Source: Mucor racemosus (Eukaryota; Mucoromycota; Mucoromycetes; Mucorales; Mucoraceae). From it: 64,000 nt of DNA. Position 1 is the stretch's first letter; each line of letters starts with the position of its first letter. Both the position numbers and the translations under genes were made by a program. The stretch is from positions 496,001 to 560,000 of the forward strand of contig JAPEHQ010000010.1 in assembly GCA_027405735.1 (NCBI GenBank), given 5' to 3'. A model generated the notes under the pieces. That model was not told where the DNA came from, ran no database searches, and saw only the letters and a program-made list of their open reading frames with translations. Below are positions 61,633-64,000 of the stretch, in pieces.

Positions 61633-62985
61633 AATAGGTACGAATAAAACTCAATGTAAATCACCTCTAGCGCATTAATTATCAAGTAAGACTATATTAT
61701 CATCAAATAAAATACCACACAATATTAACATGTATAAAGATTTACAGTAATAAGCTTGAATCAAGTGGGTACAGCATTGTAAATTCTTGAAAAAGTTCTC
61801 AAGTATTATAAAATCTCTTACTTTTAAGACTTACAAAGCTTATAAGCGGAATATTAATTTAGAAAATTATTTTCGTCCAGATCATCAATTTTGACATTTT
61901 TTAATTTTTTATTTCTGGTTTTGCAAATTTAGAGTTAATTATAATACCAATTATAAAGACAAAAAATATACACATATTCAGAATTTAGCGCTCTATTTGC
62001 TCAATAAAAAATAACAAACATTTTCATTGCAAAATATTACATGAAAATCCTTTAATCAAAAAACCGTTTTTGGGCCAAAAATGCTAAGTTTCATTACTTA
62101 ACATTTAATATTAAGCTTTTATAAAATGTGTATTAACTACATGGCTACAATTTTCTCTCACAATATTGTATATTTAAACGTTGATTTTGGTATCAAAATT
62201 TGATTTTTCTGTTTTTTGATGAAAATCATGAGTGTTGGTAAGGATAAAATGAGGCCCGAAAATGTCCGCTACAAAGTCTGAATTTTCAGACCGTACGTGG
62301 TTAAATATAAAAAAAGTTTAAAATAAACCGCTTTTTTATTTAAAACTTAGATATACACCATAGTATAAGAGACTTAGTCGTTCAATCTTGTTATGCTCAA
62401 TTACGGCGTTGCTCTACAGGCTCGCTTTTGCAATTTTTTAATGAATCTGTGATATGACAGCCGGTTTCTCGAGTAGAAAATTATATGTTTCTATCATTAG
62501 TAACAGATATTGCCTATTTTGCTTAGTTTATAGTTCAGGCGCTGTAATGCTGCTTTTACATTGGCTGAAATGTGCAATTTAGCAGGGTTTTAATTGCACT
62601 AAATAATATAAAGCCTTGAAAATCCTTTTCTACGTGTGTTGTTTCTCTCTTTTGTTTTGTTTTCGTCGTATTTCAAGGATATTATGTTTACCGTTTGATA
62701 AGACATATCAGACTATCTATCAAGCTGGTATTCTTTTCTTTTATCTGAATACGCATGCTAACGTAAAGGACTAATGTTTTTTATATTAGTAGCAGCCTAC
62801 AGTATATCAGAGACTGATATTTTTATTTAACCGCATTCTAAGATTAAATATCATTATTTACTACTGTATTGTTGGACGTATTTTTTGATTACCAGATCAA
62901 ATTGAAGGCAATGATACTTATATCTATTCAATAAAAAGCTAGAACTGGCTACAAACTCACGAAATGTTCCAGAAAAGTGATAAAT

Positions 62986-63892
62986 ATTATATCAAAATCT
63001 ATATATGGCATTACCGATATCTATTTCCATAACCTCAGTTTTGGTTGTACTCATATTATTATTGTATTACCCGAGATTGCCGTCTGTCGTATATTTTCAG
63101 GATTGATAAATAGTACTTAAAAAAGAATACAATTATAAAAGAATGAATAATTAATCAGTTCTTCAACTGTATAATAAAAACAAGATATCGTTTATTTAGA
63201 TGTAAAAGTATGGCTTTTTATATTGATTTGACATTGAGATCCTGAGATGTAATTTAAGGCACTATTGAACCATTGGATCTGTTTAATAGTAATCTATGGA
63301 TTGAAATGGATCAATTATAATTTAACCGTTCTTGCAGAGCTTGTGAGTTGTGTTGTTTCAATGCTGCGCTAAATATGCTTGGATGTTGATTTGATAACTA
63401 CTTAATTGGTTAACTGCTGGGATGAAATAATGTGGTGTCATTGTTTTATCAATAACAATAAGAATTGAACAAGAGTAAAAGGTGGAGTTTATTCAATATA
63501 CAATGTGAGGATATATGTAATAGACGGCAATCTCGGGTAATACAATAATGATATGGGTACACCCAGGACTGAGACTATGAAAATAGACATCGGTAATGCC
63601 ATATATGGATTCTGATATAACAGTCATAATTGAGGTCAAAGCGTTCTTGGTAATTACTGGATTAAACTTGATACGCTAGGAGTTTCTTATATCCGATATC
63701 AAGACTTGCACTTCAGTACATGTTGTAGCAATAGATTGTAAGATGTATTGATACTGTAGAAGGTGATAATGTATGATACTAGTAGGTGGAATACAACACC
63801 GTCTATTACATATATCCTCATATTGTATATTGAATAAACTCCACCTTTTACTCTTCTTGTTCAATTCTTATTGTCATTGATAAAACAATAAA
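62986..63892. mobile_element. Nested insertion in the right R1 copy
   Basis: Absent at the matching point of the left copy (near 1382). Internally about 62990-63100 is the inverse of about 63518-63625 (CGGCAATCTCGGGTAATACA, ATCGGTAATGCCATATAT), and 63439-63527 is the inverse of 63802-63890 (AAGGTGGAGTTTATTCAATA, ATATATGTAATAGACGG). About 63115-63215 recurs at 5695-5815. No coding frame supports a class. Confidence 0.6.
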
Positions 63893-64000
63893 TTTTCAAA
63901 TGATATAGAAACAAAAATAAAAAAAGAATTATCTAATGTCTTGTATAATAACCATAGTTTTGACCGTAGCTATACTTGAAAATAACCTTTTTACAGCTGA

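Larger units (their letters stand above)
61130..64000 (-). repeat. R1 repeat, right copy (inverted; runs off the window)
   Basis: Reverse-complement partner of 1272-4730 (see there). It is interrupted by an insertion of about 0.9 kb (62986-63892) and lacks the 3150-4340 block of the left copy. The match is still running at the last base, so the repeat continues outside. Confidence 0.75.

Overview
The window is eukaryotic nuclear DNA from a filamentous fungus. It is AT-rich, and its genes have many short introns (about 50-90 nt) with GTAAGT-type donors, CTAAC/CTAAT-like branch sites and TAG/CAG acceptors. The gene set (ERO1, Derlin, GPI transamidase subunit, Pom33/TMEM33, Hst2-type sirtuin, Pap1/Yap1-type bZIP, single-domain globin), the homopolymer and triplet tracts in regulator genes, and the Dal5-type transporter point to Mucoromycota. 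Mucorales is my best guess, but this rests on style and not on a database search.

Layout. 1-8.6 kb: repeats only, including a diverged long repeat (R1) that carries a broken dynein intermediate-chain fragment, and one member of a second family (R2). 8.6-16.7 kb: ERO1 (+), a HemW-like radical SAM protein (-), a lineage-specific protein (+), a bHLH regulator (-). 16.7-25.9 kb: no genes; it holds microsatellites, poly-C tracts and a 4.8-kb composite element with 1.07-kb near-identical inverted arms of R2. 25.9-33.5 kb: mitochondrial pyruvate dehydrogenase kinase (-), PIG-T/Gpi16 (-), an MFS permease (+). 33.5-41 kb: no genes; it holds a 2.5-kb near-perfect palindrome, a CAAGC/GAGC-rich array and another R2 copy. 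41-59.9 kb: M1 aminopeptidase (+), Pom33/TMEM33 (-), sirtuin (-), an NTF2-like protein (-), Derlin (+), a methyltransferase (+), a globin-like protein (+), a redox-type AP-1 factor (+) and a low-complexity protein (+). 59.9-64 kb: the second R1 copy, inverted relative to the first, with a nested insertion.

Function. Several genes serve the endoplasmic reticulum: oxidative folding (ERO1), ERAD (Derlin), GPI anchoring (PIG-T) and ER/nuclear-envelope shaping (TMEM33). An AP-1 factor with cysteine clusters and a globin lie near each other, but I see no operon-like logic. Gene models were built by hand from splice signals and reading-frame continuity. They are closed end to end (frame-consistent) for ERO1, the lineage-specific gene, bHLH, PDK, MFS, aminopeptidase, TMEM33, sirtuin, Derlin, methyltransferase, globin and bZIP. 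The models for HemW, PIG-T and the NTF2-like gene are partial.

The strongest unexplained signals are the repeats: the R2 family and its two inverted-arm structures, and the R1 pair carrying a host gene fragment.
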